NCBI GenBank assembly: GCA_013298695.1 | Contig: JAAFIS010000008.1 | Location: 1-64,000, forward strand | DNA: 64,000 nucleotides | Reading direction: 5' to 3' | DNA from: Betaproteobacteria bacterium | Lineage (GTDB): Bacteria; Pseudomonadota; Gammaproteobacteria; Burkholderiales; Casimicrobiaceae | Part shown: one piece after another, positions 43,472 to 52,074 of the stretch | How the letters are laid out: the number at the start of each line of letters is the position of its first letter | Position numbering within the stretch: the first letter of the stretch is position 1 | Made by a program: the position numbers and the translations under genes | The notes under the pieces: model-generated | What the model was told of the DNA's origin: nothing | The model's database searches: none | What the model saw: the letters and a program-made list of their open reading frames with translations, nothing else

Positions 43472-45355
43472 ATGGCTCTTTTTCAAATTTCCGAACCCGG
43501 CGAAAGCCCTGAGCCGCACACACGCCGCCTTGCGGTTGGTATCGATCTCGGCACCACCAACTCGCTTGTCGCGACCATTCGCAACGCTGTGCCGGAATGC
43601 TTGCCCGACAGTGACGGGCGCGCCATGTTGCCGTCGGCCGTGCAATACGCCGAAGATGGCGAGATCGTGGTGGGTGGCGCAGCGCTTAAACATCGTGGTG
43701 ATGACGCACTCAACACGATTACATCAGTGAAGCGGTTCATGGGGCGAAGTGTTGCCGACCTGCGTGATGAGTCTGCAGCGCGCTACCAATTCACCACGCC
43801 CAGTGGAGACGGTAAAGGGCAGTTAAAGATCACAACTCGGCAAGGTGCGATCTCGCCCATTGAGGTGTCGTCCGAGATTTTGAAAGCATTAAAGCGTCGC
43901 GCCGAGGAAACGCTCGGTGGCGAACTCTATGGTGCAGTAATCACCGTGCCGGCGTATTTTGACGACGCACAGCGGCAGGCAACAAAAGATGCGGCGCAAT
44001 TGGCTGGACTCAATGTACTGCGCTTACTCAACGAGCCAACGGCGGCGGCCGTTGCCTACGGGCTTGATCAGAAAGCCGAAGGCACGTTTCTCATCTATGA
44101 CCTCGGCGGAGGCACCTTTGACGTGTCGATCCTGCGCCTCACGAGAGGTGTATTTGAGGTTTTAGCGACCGCCGGAGACACCCATCTCGGAGGCGACGAC
44201 TTCGATGCGGTGCTCGCAAAATACGCGTTTGATACTTGGGCCTTAACCCGCGCGCTGTCACCCGCTGGTCAAGCTAACCTGAGCGCCGCAGCACGTGCTG
44301 CAAAAGAAACGCTCAGCACTGAAACGAGCGCTACGATTAAAGTTAATTGGGGTTGCGGGTTCGACAGTTCAGTCGACGTATCGCGCGAGAAATTCGTTGA
44401 ACTGTCGCAGCCACTCGTTGACAAAACGCTGAGCGCGGTCAAGCGGACCTTGCGCGATGCGAAGTTGAAAGCGAACGAGATTGACGGCGTCGTGTTAGTC
44501 GGTGGCGCAACGCGCATGCCGCATGTGCGCGCAGCGCTTGAATCGATTTTCGGCAAAGCACCGCTCGCAACAATGAACCCGGATGAAGTCGTTGCGCTGG
44601 GTGCAGCGATCCAAGCCGATCAACTTGCTGGAAATAAAACCGGCGACGGCGATTCGCATTTGTTGCTTGACGTGATCCCGCTCTCGCTCGGTATGGAAAC
44701 AATGGGCGGTCTTGTTGAGAAAATTGTGCCGCGCAATTCGACGATCCCCGTTGCCAAAGCGCAAGAATTCACGACGTTCAAAGACGGCCAAACTGCGATG
44801 GCGCTGCATGTGTTGCAAGGCGAGCGTGAGCTCGCAAGCGATTGCCGCAGCCTCGCGCGATTTGAACTTCGTGGTATCCCGCCGATGGTCGCCGGTGCCG
44901 CGCGTATCCGCGTTACTTTTCAAGTTGACGCGGATGGTTTGCTCTCGGTCGCCGCGCTTGAAACTACGAGTGGCGTGCGCGCGGAAGTCACAGTGAAGCC
45001 GAGTTACGGATTGGGCGACGGCGAAATCGCGAGCATGTTGCAAAGCGCCTACGCATCGGCGAGCACTGACATGCAGGCGAGGGCGCTCGCGGAGGCGCGA
45101 GTAGACGCGACTGCGTTAGTGCAGGCGGTTACGCAAGCGCTCGCGGAAGATCGAGCGTTGTTGAATGACAACGAAGCTGCGGCGCTGACGTCGCAAATCG
45201 CCTTCTTAAAGCAACTCGCCGAAGGCAGCGATCATCGCGCGATTGTTCGAGCAACAGAAGATTTAAATCGCGCGAGCACTGATTTCGCTGGGCGCAGAAT
45301 GGATAAAGCGGTGAAGAAGGCGCTCGCGGGGAAAACGTTGGATCAAATCGTATGA
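43472..45355 (+). CDS. hscA: Hsp70-type chaperone of Fe-S assembly
   Basis: 627 residues. Hsp70 ATPase motifs: [29 protein letters not shown] and [17 protein letters not shown]. Substrate-binding part with [19 protein letters not shown]. It binds the LPPVK segment of IscU and helps release the cluster. ATG at 43472; a 79-bp gap to hscB. Length and motif set fit HscA better than DnaK, which is also clear from context. Confidence 0.96.
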   Translation: MALFQISEPGESPEPHTRRLAVGIDLGTTNSLVATIRNAVPECLPDSDGRAMLPSAVQYAEDGEIVVGGAALKHRGDDALNTITSVKRFMGRSVADLRDESAARYQFTTPSGDGKGQLKITTRQGAISPIEVSSEILKALKRRAEETLGGELYGAVITVPAYFDDAQRQATKDAAQLAGLNVLRLLNEPTAAAVAYGLDQKAEGTFLIYDLGGGTFDVSILRLTRGVFEVLATAGDTHLGGDDFDAVLAKYAFDTWALTRALSPAGQANLSAAARAAKETLSTETSATIKVNWGCGFDSSVDVSREKFVELSQPLVDKTLSAVKRTLRDAKLKANEIDGVVLVGGATRMPHVRAALESIFGKAPLATMNPDEVVALGAAIQADQLAGNKTGDGDSHLLLDVIPLSLGMETMGGLVEKIVPRNSTIPVAKAQEFTTFKDGQTAMALHVLQGERELASDCRSLARFELRGIPPMVAGAARIRVTFQVDADGLLSVAALETTSGVRAEVTVKPSYGLGDGEIASMLQSAYASASTDMQARALAEARVDATALVQAVTQALAEDRALLNDNEAAALTSQIAFLKQLAEGSDHRAIVRATEDLNRASTDFAGRRMDKAVKKALAGKTLDQIV

Positions 45356-45374
45356 GTGTGCCGTTTGGTTACAC

Positions 45375-45491
45375 GTCATTCCCGCGAAGGCGGGAACCCA
45401 GTCCCCGTTGCGCTTCAATTGGCGCACCGTATTTATCGCTACAGAACAACGTTGAGCCCTCGGTCTGGGTCCCCGCCTTCGCGGGGATGAC
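45375..45491. repeat. REPIN-like inverted pair (CGCGAAGGCGGG type) between hscA and fdx
   Basis: GTCATTCCCGCGAAGGCGGG... at 45375-45401 and its inverted copy at 45465-45491 agree at 25 of 27 positions. Each forms a CCCGC-GAAG-GCGGG hairpin. The right copy ends 8 bp before the fdx start codon, and no separate Shine-Dalgarno sequence is present. Confidence 0.88.
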
Positions 45492-45499
45492 AGTCTAGT

Positions 45500-45838
45500 A
45501 TGACCACAATAAAAATTCTTCCCCACCCCGAACTCTGCCCGAGCGGAAAAACAATTGACGCGAAAAAAGGCGTGACACTTTGCACTGCGCTCCTCGATAG
45601 CGACGTTGAAATCGAACACGCCTGTGATCAATCACTCGCGTGCACAACGTGCCACGTGATCATTCGCGAGGGCTTTGCGTCAACCGGTGAAATGGATGAG
45701 AAAGAAGAAGACTTGCTTGATCGCGCGTGGGGGCTCACGAGCTTGTCGCGTTTGTCATGCCAGGTGAAAGTGGCGGATACACAACTCACAGTTGAATTGC
45801 CGAAATACACGATCAATCATGCCCGCGAAAATCACTAG
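45500..45838 (+). CDS. fdx: ISC-type [2Fe-2S] ferredoxin
   Basis: 112 residues. Cluster ligands in HACDQSLACTTCHVI (C-x5-C-x2-C) and a distant cysteine in LSRLSCQVKV, the adrenodoxin-type pattern. It supplies electrons for cluster assembly on IscU. ATG at 45500, close behind a REP element and without a normal ribosome-binding site. Confidence 0.95.
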   Translation: MTTIKILPHPELCPSGKTIDAKKGVTLCTALLDSDVEIEHACDQSLACTTCHVIIREGFASTGEMDEKEEDLLDRAWGLTSLSRLSCQVKVADTQLTVELPKYTINHARENH

Positions 45839-45861
45839 TAATTCCTCGTTCGTGGTGGGGT

Positions 45862-45899
45862 GCGTTCATCCTGAGCGCGTCGAAGGAAACGATGAACGC
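45862..45899. repeat. Short hairpin repeat between fdx and iscX
   Basis: GCGTTCAT (45862-45869) pairs with ATGAACGC (45892-45899) around CCTGAGCGCGTCGAAGGAA, a word of the family that entered gltX. The iscX ribosome-binding site (GGAGAG) starts two bases later. Confidence 0.7.
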
Positions 45900-45910
45900 T
45901 GGAGAGAAAC

Positions 45911-46105
45911 ATGAAATGGACTGACACCTTAGATATCGCCATCGAACTCGCCGACACGCATCCCGATGTCGATCCGAAAACGATTCGCTTCACCGATCTC
46001 ATGGCGAAGGTGATGGCGTTGCCGGATTTCGATGACGATCCATCGCGCTGCGGCGAGCGAATTCTTGAGGCGATTCAGCAGGCTTGGATTGACGAGTTGG
46101 AGTAA
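45911..46105 (+). CDS. iscX: Fe-S assembly protein IscX
   Basis: 64 residues, acidic: MKWTDTLDIAIELADTHP, then RFTDLMAKVMALPDFDDDP and EAIQQAWIDELE, matching IscX/YfhJ. It binds IscS and iron and modulates cluster formation. ATG at 45911 with GGAGAG upstream. Last gene of the isc operon. Confidence 0.93.
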   Translation: MKWTDTLDIAIELADTHPDVDPKTIRFTDLMAKVMALPDFDDDPSRCGERILEAIQQAWIDELE

Positions 46106-46141
46106 CAGCGAACCGTTGTGTGTATCCTAGCTATATCGCTT

Positions 46142-46231
46142 ATCGCCTCAAATTATTGGGCGATGACTTGTGTATAGTGCTGTTTCGATAACAGACGTAA
46201 ACTACGCTATCGCCCATATTGCTTGGGCTAT
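46142..46231. repeat. Two-palindrome intergenic element, copy D
   Basis: ATCGCC/GGGCGAT arms at 46142-46164 and ATCGCCCA/TGGGCTAT arms at 46209-46231, centres 67 bp apart. It stands between iscX and the convergent acetyltransferase gene and may end transcription from both sides. Confidence 0.78.
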
Positions 46232-46307
46232 AAGCGATAGCGTTGGGATGCGTTTCTCATTGACGGAACCCAAGAAATCCAGCTCAATAAAAGCCTGCGA
46301 TCAAACC

Positions 46308-46739
46308 TCACGATTTCGCATTTCGCTTCAACTCATAACGCACTTCCACGCCATCTTTCATCTCGCCGCGCGTCCAACCTTGCGCAAGATAAAAACGATC
46401 CGCGCGTGTGTTGGCCTCAGTCGAAAGCACAACACATTGCGAACCGATTTCAAACAACCAATCCGTCGCTAGTGTCAAAAGCGCTTTGCCGATGCCGCGA
46501 CCTTCAAAGTCAGGTAGCACGAACAGCGCCCAAATCGAATGATCGGCTTTCGCAGCGTATGAAAAGCCAACGATACGACCATCGATTTCGCACACCCAAC
46601 CGCGCCCGAGTGTGTCGAGATAGTCCTCGCACATTTGATGCGTCACACGCGCAGGGTTCGACAACACGTTTTCTTTCACGGCGAAACGAACAACAAAGAT
46701 CGCGTCAATGTCGGCGGAAATCGCGCGGCGGTAGATCAT
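46308..46739 (-). CDS. GNAT-family N-acetyltransferase
   Basis: 143 residues. The acetyl-CoA loop is LPDFEGRGIGKALLTLATDW (R-G-x-G-K-A form), after a strand ALFVLP. C-terminal NTRADRFYLAQGWTRGE is the usual GNAT end. Substrate unknown. Its ATG directly follows the stop codon of the DUF1697 gene with no gap, so the two are cotranscribed. Confidence 0.87.
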   Translation of the reverse strand: MIYRRAISADIDAIFVVRFAVKENVLSNPARVTHQMCEDYLDTLGRGWVCEIDGRIVGFSYAAKADHSIWALFVLPDFEGRGIGKALLTLATDWLFEIGSQCVVLSTEANTRADRFYLAQGWTRGEMKDGVEVRYELKRNAKS

Positions 46740-47300
46740 CTACTTTGTTTCCAAGAGTTGTGTGATTTTCAGAACGGTTGCCCAATTTCGCGTAGTCACG
46801 CTTCGACCGACTTTGCCAAGCAGCGCAGCGCCCGCTTTGCTCTCAAGAATTCCATTCGCGCAGTAGAGGTAGGCTGCGTACTTGCCGATCTGAAATCGCT
46901 CGGACTCATGTACGAGCGCAGAAAGTGGCGACAGCTCAGCGAGTGTTTTCGTATCCTGCGCAAATGCCACCAACAATCGCGATGGATCAATGGTGCCTTT
47001 TGCCGAATTTGTGATCGTGCATTCCGTTTCGATCAACGCGAATTCGGCCGACGATTTCACGATCACGGGCACTTCCACATTCATCGTTTCCGCGATAGCG
47101 GTTTGAATCTGCTTCGCTTGCGCGGATGTCGTTGCGCGACCCGCACTTTCGAAAACAACATTGCCACTGTTCAACAGCGTTTGCACATTCGCGTAACCGA
47201 GTGAGGTAAGCAAATCGCGCAACTCCGCCATCGGCACGCGCTTGGCTTTGCCAACGTTAATGCCGCGAAGGAGGGCGATGAATTGCGGCATGCTGCGCAT
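46740..47300 (-). CDS. DUF1697 family protein
   Basis: 186 residues. The start (MPQFIALLRGINVGKAKRVP), then LRDLLTSLGYANVQTLLNSG and NVVFES are the DUF1697 hallmark. The C-terminus (RSVTTRNWATVLKITQLLET) also matches. Function unknown. ATG at 47300 or 47291. It sits in a three-gene minus-strand operon: DUF3224, then DUF1697 three bases later, then GNAT. Confidence 0.87.
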   Translation of the reverse strand: MRSMPQFIALLRGINVGKAKRVPMAELRDLLTSLGYANVQTLLNSGNVVFESAGRATTSAQAKQIQTAIAETMNVEVPVIVKSSAEFALIETECTITNSAKGTIDPSRLLVAFAQDTKTLAELSPLSALVHESERFQIGKYAAYLYCANGILESKAGAALLGKVGRSVTTRNWATVLKITQLLETK

Positions 47301-47303
47301 CTA

Positions 47304-47801
47304 CTACAAGAGTTTGTATTGAAACTCGTACAGATGCTTTCCTTCGACGATATCGATTTTGAATGTGCCTTCGAGTCCGGTAAGTTCTTCAGTGCCGGAA
47401 TCGGGGACAACGGTCACGCTGAGAGAAGGTGAACCCTTATTCATTGTGCCGGTGTGTTGCAGAACGAAGGAGCCTTTGCGTCCGTTTAGCGCTCCGGTTA
47501 CATGTTCGATAGCGACGTAGCCCGCAGAGCCTTTCGTATTCGTCATCGCTGAAAGCATCTCGCCCTTCGTCGTTGCAATGAGGTCGCCTGAAATTTGTTT
47601 GTCGATTGACATTCGCCCCAATTTCGTCGCGGGATCAACGCCATCAAGGGGTAGTGGTTTTAACGTTACGACGAACGTGCCTTTTGCGATTGTTGTCATG
47701 TTGGCCTGCTGAGTTTTTGTTGATATTTGCGAATGCCCCGCCGTGCAAATTGTAAGAACGAGAAGCGCGGCTAGCGCCAATTGTGAGAAATAGGTTTTCA
47801 T
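47304..47801 (-). CDS. Exported DUF3224 family protein
   Basis: 165 residues with signal peptide (LALAALLVLTICTAGHSQ). The mature part AKGTFVVTLKPLPLD, LGRMSIDKQISGDLIATTKG and GRKGSFVLQHTGTMNKG matches DUF3224, a small beta-barrel fold related to allene-oxide-cyclase-like barrels. Most DUF3224 proteins are cytoplasmic, so the signal peptide is noteworthy. First gene of the operon with DUF1697 and GNAT. Confidence 0.82.
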   Translation of the reverse strand: MKTYFSQLALAALLVLTICTAGHSQISTKTQQANMTTIAKGTFVVTLKPLPLDGVDPATKLGRMSIDKQISGDLIATTKGEMLSAMTNTKGSAGYVAIEHVTGALNGRKGSFVLQHTGTMNKGSPSLSVTVVPDSGTEELTGLEGTFKIDIVEGKHLYEFQYKLL

Positions 47802-47983
47802 AGGTTAGCTCTTGAACACGCTATGAGCTGAAACTTTCTGAGTGATGATGTTATCGCTATCAATTTGCTTGCGATAACCACGCGACTGCGTAAGAACTTG
47901 CAAAACAAACTAGCAACGCGTAACCTTTCTGTGAAGCATCGGGTCATTCAACGAATTCAATCAAAAGCGGAAGGTCGAGAACA

Positions 47984-48637
47984 ATGAAAAATACTTGGTT
48001 CATCTCAGTCCTTGCATCGCTCGCGTTGAGTGGCTGCGGCACCCATTTCGCAACGGTGAAAAACCCATCGGGGCAAGATGTCATGCTGCTCGGCCACGAT
48101 CCGGTTGCGTATTTCACGCTCGGCAAACCGACGCGCGGCAAGAAAGAAATCGCGAGCAGCTTGCCAGGTCGCACGTATTACTTTGCGAACTCAGAACACA
48201 AAACGATGTTCGATACCGCTCCAACAAAGTACGAACCGCTCTACGGTGGCTTCTGTTCGAACGGCGCACCGTACAAAATCAAACTCGGTAGCGACCCGAC
48301 AGAGTTTGAAATCGTCAATGGTCGACTCTTTATCTTCGGCGACATTCTCGGTCGTGAAATGTGGAAGCTACATCGTGATGAAAACATCGCCAACGCGGAT
48401 CGCGTATGGCCAGAGATCGCCGACAAAGGCTGGCGCGGCGCATCGCTCTCAGCGTACGTGAGCAAAGTGCCGTGGTATCGAAACGGCAAAGAACTGCATG
48501 CCGAATTCGAAAAACAAAACCCAGGCAAGAAGCTTAGCTACGATCCGGGTGGCATGTTTACGAATCTGTTTTTGAAACAGCCCGGATGGCGAGCGGCGGA
48601 GGGGTTTGGGCAGCCGGTGTTGGGGTATCCAGAGTAG
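47984..48637 (+). CDS. YHS-domain lipoprotein
   Basis: 217 residues. Signal peptide with lipobox LSGC (cysteine at about residue 18), so membrane-anchored. The YHS-like domain reads GHDPVAYFTLGKPTRGKKEI, YYFANSEHKTMFDTAPTKYE and PLYGGFCSNG, with a cysteine in the expected place. The C-terminal 90 residues are unassigned. YHS domains often bind metals. ATG at 47984 with no same-strand partner. Confidence 0.8.
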   Translation: MKNTWFISVLASLALSGCGTHFATVKNPSGQDVMLLGHDPVAYFTLGKPTRGKKEIASSLPGRTYYFANSEHKTMFDTAPTKYEPLYGGFCSNGAPYKIKLGSDPTEFEIVNGRLFIFGDILGREMWKLHRDENIANADRVWPEIADKGWRGASLSAYVSKVPWYRNGKELHAEFEKQNPGKKLSYDPGGMFTNLFLKQPGWRAAEGFGQPVLGYPE

Positions 48638-48704
48638 GGCGCAATCTTATTGCGCCGCTTAGCGGATGCTGTGGTCTCGATACTTAAAAGCCGAAACGGG
48701 ACGC

Positions 48705-49490
48705 TTACCGTGACTCGCCCAAACAAGCATGAAAAAGCTGGTCGAGCGCGGTAATCGAATTTGCCTTGATTGCTACCCCAGGGTGTAGCTCTTCGATACG
48801 ATCTAATTCGTGTTCAATAAATGCATGAATGCGAGGTACCTGCTTGTCCCGCCCGAGTTCTGGCGCAGCTCGTTTCTGTTCGAGGAGCGCGTTGACGTCA
48901 GCGACGAGGTTCGGTTGATCCTCGATCAAGTGCAACAGCTTATAGAACTCGATTGGTGGTGCGGTTGCGTAGCGCTCAATCCATCGCACGGATAGCAGGG
49001 GGCGAAGGACGTAAAAGTACTTCTTGAGCAGTACTGAATCTTCGCGGAGGTATCCACGAAAATTAGTCTTCGCCATGCTGCGGTAGTGGTGTACGCCACT
49101 CACACATGAGTACACCTGTGGCAGCAGGGCTCGCGCCAGTTCAGCGAAACTACCGAATGTTGTGTACACGATGGGGGATTGAATCCATTCGACAATCGCC
49201 GGATTAGATTTTGAAAAAAGTCGTAGCGCTTTGCGAAGATCCCATCCGTTCAAATCAATGTCATCAACGATGGGGTATTCAATCACGTCTCGTTTGTCCT
49301 CTAGCGCGACGGACAAATACCAGTCGCTCGGATGGATGTAGACAAATCGTGCGTCGTAATCGCTGTTTGGTGATTCGAAGCCCCATGCGCGACTACCGGA
49401 TTCGATCGCGAGCAGCACGCGGACGTTGTGTTCGTTCTCGGCGGCACGGATGCGCCGGAGGATTTCTTCGCGAACAGGTGTAGGGACCAT
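48705..49490 (-). CDS. Predicted nucleotidyltransferase, RlaP-like
   Basis: 261 residues. The polymerase-beta-type motif is AIESGSRAWGFESPNSDYDA-RFVYI, that is G-S then D-x-D. Later text (AIVEWIQSPIVYTTFG, FRGYLREDSVLLKKYFYVLR) matches the PF10127 family linked to RNA repair. ATG at 49490 is preferred over one seven codons earlier. No RtcB or other RNA-repair gene adjoins, so the pathway assignment is only by family. Confidence 0.83.
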   Translation of the reverse strand: MVPTPVREEILRRIRAAENEHNVRVLLAIESGSRAWGFESPNSDYDARFVYIHPSDWYLSVALEDKRDVIEYPIVDDIDLNGWDLRKALRLFSKSNPAIVEWIQSPIVYTTFGSFAELARALLPQVYSCVSGVHHYRSMAKTNFRGYLREDSVLLKKYFYVLRPLLSVRWIERYATAPPIEFYKLLHLIEDQPNLVADVNALLEQKRAAPELGRDKQVPRIHAFIEHELDRIEELHPGVAIKANSITALDQLFHACLGESR

Positions 49491-49529
49491 GCGTATTTTC
49501 CTGTCATGCAATAACGAACCCGATGTATC

Positions 49530-49639
49530 GTAGCCCGGATGCTCGCATCCGGGTTCCTCAATTCTACGAAGTCATTTTTTGCATTTAGATCGCTGTGCGA
49601 TCAACGTTACGGGAACCCGGTTGCGAGCAACCGGGCTAC
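49530..49639. repeat. REPIN-like inverted pair (GTAGCCCGG type)
   Basis: GTAGCCCGGATGCTCGCATCC... at 49530-49557 and an inverted copy at 49611-49639. Within each, GGAT/ATCC of the left hairpin is replaced by GGTT/AACC in the right one, keeping the stem paired. Located between the nucleotidyltransferase gene's 5' end and the end of the BNR-propeller gene. Confidence 0.88.
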
Positions 49640-49672
49640 GGGCCGTTGGAATTGGCGATCCAAAAAAGATGT

Positions 49673-50779
49673 CTATGCAAAACAAACCGCCGCCACCGGC
49701 GGCAACCGCGCATCAACTGCGCTCCACGATTCACCCGCATCTTCGCTGATCCACAGCCCACCCGTGGTTGATCCCATCGCTAGCGTTTTTCCGTCGTTCG
49801 TAATTGCAAGCCCGTGACGATACACAAGATCGTACGCATGTGTTTGCGGGAGCCCGTTGCGAAACACTTGCCAGGTGTTGCCGCCGTCGTCCGTGCGTGC
49901 GACGTGCATTGCGCCGTCGGTCGCGTAGCGATACTTGTCGGCGCGTGCGGGGACGACCCACGCGCGTTGCGGATTGTTTGGATCGGCGATGATGGGGAAA
50001 CCGAAGTCGGCGGGCGTCGGTGCGTTAAGTCGTTTGAAGTTCTCTCCTGAATCGGTGGAGCGATAACAGCCTTGATGATGTTGCACCCACATCGTGTCGG
50101 GTGCGACAGCACAGAGCGAAAGTGAATGCGCGTCTTGCGTGTTCGGGTTGAATTGCTCTGGCTCGGGCATGAACGGCGCGTGCATGCCTGCGCCAATCAG
50201 TGACCAGTTTGCACCGTCGTCGTGTGTCGTCCACACGCCGCCACACGAGATCGCAATCGTTACGTGCTTCGGATCGCGTGGATCGACAACGATGGAGTGC
50301 AAGCCCGGATGATCGTTGCCGCCACCGAACCAGCCGAGGCGTTTTTCATTGAGCCAAAGCGATTCGCAGAGTTGCCATGATGCGCCGCCATCTATCGAGC
50401 GAAACATTGCTGCGGGCATCGTGCCTGCCCAGAGCTCGCCTGCTTGCGAACCCGCAAGCGCGAACGCCCAAACCATATCAACGCTCCACGGCGTGGTGTC
50501 ATCCGCCCAGATTCCTGTCTTTGGCTTTTCTGGCAAGGCGGGACTAGCGATCTCATTCCACGTCGCGCCGCGATCCGTGCTCTTGCGCAACTTTACGCCG
50601 AAGTGCCCCATGCGAAGCGCGGCGTACCATGCACCCTGCGCGCCATCGCGTGGATCGCCGAGAAACTGCGTGACGGGTTCGCCGTGAAAGTGATGGCTGG
50701 CGACCCGCCAGCCGCTGGATTCGCGTTCTACCGCAAACAAGCCTTTGCGCGTGGATACGAACAGCGTCTTTTGTTTCAT
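49673..50779 (-). CDS. BNR/sortilin-like beta-propeller protein
   Basis: 368 residues without a signal peptide. Asp-box (BNR) motifs occur repeatedly: RKSTDRGATWNEI, RSIDGGASWQLC, TTHDDGANWSL, RSTDSGENFKRL, RTDDGGNTWQVF and SEDAGESWSAV. These form a cytoplasmic propeller of the VPS10/sialidase-like type; no sialidase catalytic set is evident. ATG at 50779. Its start lies 38 bp after the end of a MoaD/ThiS-like gene on the same strand, so the two are likely cotranscribed. Confidence 0.82.
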   Translation of the reverse strand: MKQKTLFVSTRKGLFAVERESSGWRVASHHFHGEPVTQFLGDPRDGAQGAWYAALRMGHFGVKLRKSTDRGATWNEIASPALPEKPKTGIWADDTTPWSVDMVWAFALAGSQAGELWAGTMPAAMFRSIDGGASWQLCESLWLNEKRLGWFGGGNDHPGLHSIVVDPRDPKHVTIAISCGGVWTTHDDGANWSLIGAGMHAPFMPEPEQFNPNTQDAHSLSLCAVAPDTMWVQHHQGCYRSTDSGENFKRLNAPTPADFGFPIIADPNNPQRAWVVPARADKYRYATDGAMHVARTDDGGNTWQVFRNGLPQTHAYDLVYRHGLAITNDGKTLAMGSTTGGLWISEDAGESWSAVDARLPPVAAVCFA

Positions 50780-50817
50780 TGGTATCTCCAGATCGGTTGG
50801 ATAAAAAGTTTTCGCAT

Positions 50818-51093
50818 TTATCCGCCGCTTAGCGCTTGAATGACATGGATTGAATCGCCTTCATTGAGCGTCACGTTCAACTGGATTCGATCTCGAACTA
50901 GTGTTTGGTTGATGAAAACAGCAACGTGTTTGCGAATATGGTGTTGCTCGTCGAAGACGTAATGCCGCAGCGCAGGCGCCGCTAGCAGCGCAGCGTCAAG
51001 TGCATCGCGCAAGTTGGTAGCGCTGACGGTTTGCTTCGGGCACGGCACGTGTCGTTGTAAATGCGCGGCGAAGTCAACTTGAATGTGTGGCAT
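50818..51093 (-). CDS. MoaD/ThiS-like small sulfur-carrier-type protein
   Basis: 91 residues with the beta-grasp pattern: IQVDFAAHLQRHVPCP, LRDALDAALLAAP, VAVFINQTLVRDRI and NEGDSIHVIQALSGG. The C-terminal Gly-Gly is intact, as needed for activation by an E1-like enzyme. ATG at 51093 is preferred (MPHIQVDF). No MoaE, ThiG or E1-like gene is adjacent; the only close partner is the BNR propeller. Role unknown. Confidence 0.82.
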   Translation of the reverse strand: MPHIQVDFAAHLQRHVPCPKQTVSATNLRDALDAALLAAPALRHYVFDEQHHIRKHVAVFINQTLVRDRIQLNVTLNEGDSIHVIQALSGG

Positions 51094-51303
51094 GGGCTTA
51101 AGAATATGCTCACGGAGCACGCAATGGGTAAGTTTGAACCGGGAGGGCGATCGCTGCGAAAGAGATTGGCTTCGTCATCAAATAGCTTATTTAATTGGGC
51201 GATAGACCGCGTAATCCAAATTGTCTAAACAAGTATTTTTCGGCTCTGATGCCTTTTAAAACTGGCGTGATGATGGTGATGCTGGTTGTGTTTTTCGCAT
51301 TAT

Positions 51304-51339
51304 TTGGTACTTTTACCAAGTTATTGGTATATTTACCAA
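51304..51339. promoter_or_regulatory. Tandem TTGGTA-N4-TACCAA operators before tetR
   Basis: Two 16-bp palindromes (51304-51319 and 51324-51339) are spaced 20 bp apart, and the second abuts the ATG at 51340. They are probably the binding sites through which the TetR protein represses its own efflux operon. Because they replace a ribosome-binding site, the mRNA may be leaderless. Confidence 0.75.
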
Positions 51340-52074
51340 ATGTCAGCAAAAATCGCTCTTCCAACCGTCGCATCATTGCCGGCGCACGCTCCAACGCGAG
51401 TGCGGATTTTGACCGCGGGTGTCGAGGCGCTCCATTCCGAGGGGCTCACCGCACTGACTCAGCAAGCCGTCGCGAAGAAAGCGGGCGTTCGGCAAAGCCA
51501 CATCACGTATTACTTTCCGACGCGCCTAGACCTTTTGCAAGCGGTAGCGCAGTTCGGCTGCGAAAGCATGATGCAACCGATCTCAAATGCGGCCCTTAGC
51601 GGGAAACTGGATTACACGCAGTTTCGCGATTTGCTGTTGCCCGATGTGAGTGATCGCGCTTGGTGGCGACTTATGACGGCGCTGGTCAACGCGTGCGCCG
51701 AAAGCGAAAACATTCGCACGTGGATTGTGGAATTTGATGCCCAGATTCGTGAGCGTTTACGAATGGGCTTCTCGGCTTTCGAGATTCACCTCAGCGAGTT
51801 GGACGTGGAATGTCTGCATGCGACCTACATCGGTGCGCTTACGCTTGACATGCAGCAGCTCACCGATGGGTCACAAGCGCGTGCGCGCGAAGTTGTGGGT
51901 GCCACCATTGATTTAATCGTGGAAAAAGCCATTCAGACACAGAAACTTTCCACCAAAGAAAACAAGGCGTTGTCACAACGTATGACATCTCCTCCTCCTC
52001 GACCGCGTATCCGCAAGGCGAAAGCTTTTGCACAAGGCGCGGACATCTCCACACTCAAAGCTAAGAAAAAATGA
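51340..52074 (+). CDS. TetR-family regulator of the efflux operon
   Basis: 244 residues. The helix-turn-helix is ALTQQAVAKKAGVRQSHITY then YFPTRLDLLQAV, the TetR pattern. The C-terminal ligand-binding part is variable and ends in a basic tail (PRPRIRKAKAFAQGAD). ATG at 51340 is preferred; a TTG at 51286 would read through the operators. Its stop overlaps the start of the outer-membrane factor gene (ATGA at 52071-52074), so regulator and pump are coupled. Confidence 0.85.
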   Translation: MSAKIALPTVASLPAHAPTRVRILTAGVEALHSEGLTALTQQAVAKKAGVRQSHITYYFPTRLDLLQAVAQFGCESMMQPISNAALSGKLDYTQFRDLLLPDVSDRAWWRLMTALVNACAESENIRTWIVEFDAQIRERLRMGFSAFEIHLSELDVECLHATYIGALTLDMQQLTDGSQARAREVVGATIDLIVEKAIQTQKLSTKENKALSQRMTSPPPRPRIRKAKAFAQGADISTLKAKKK

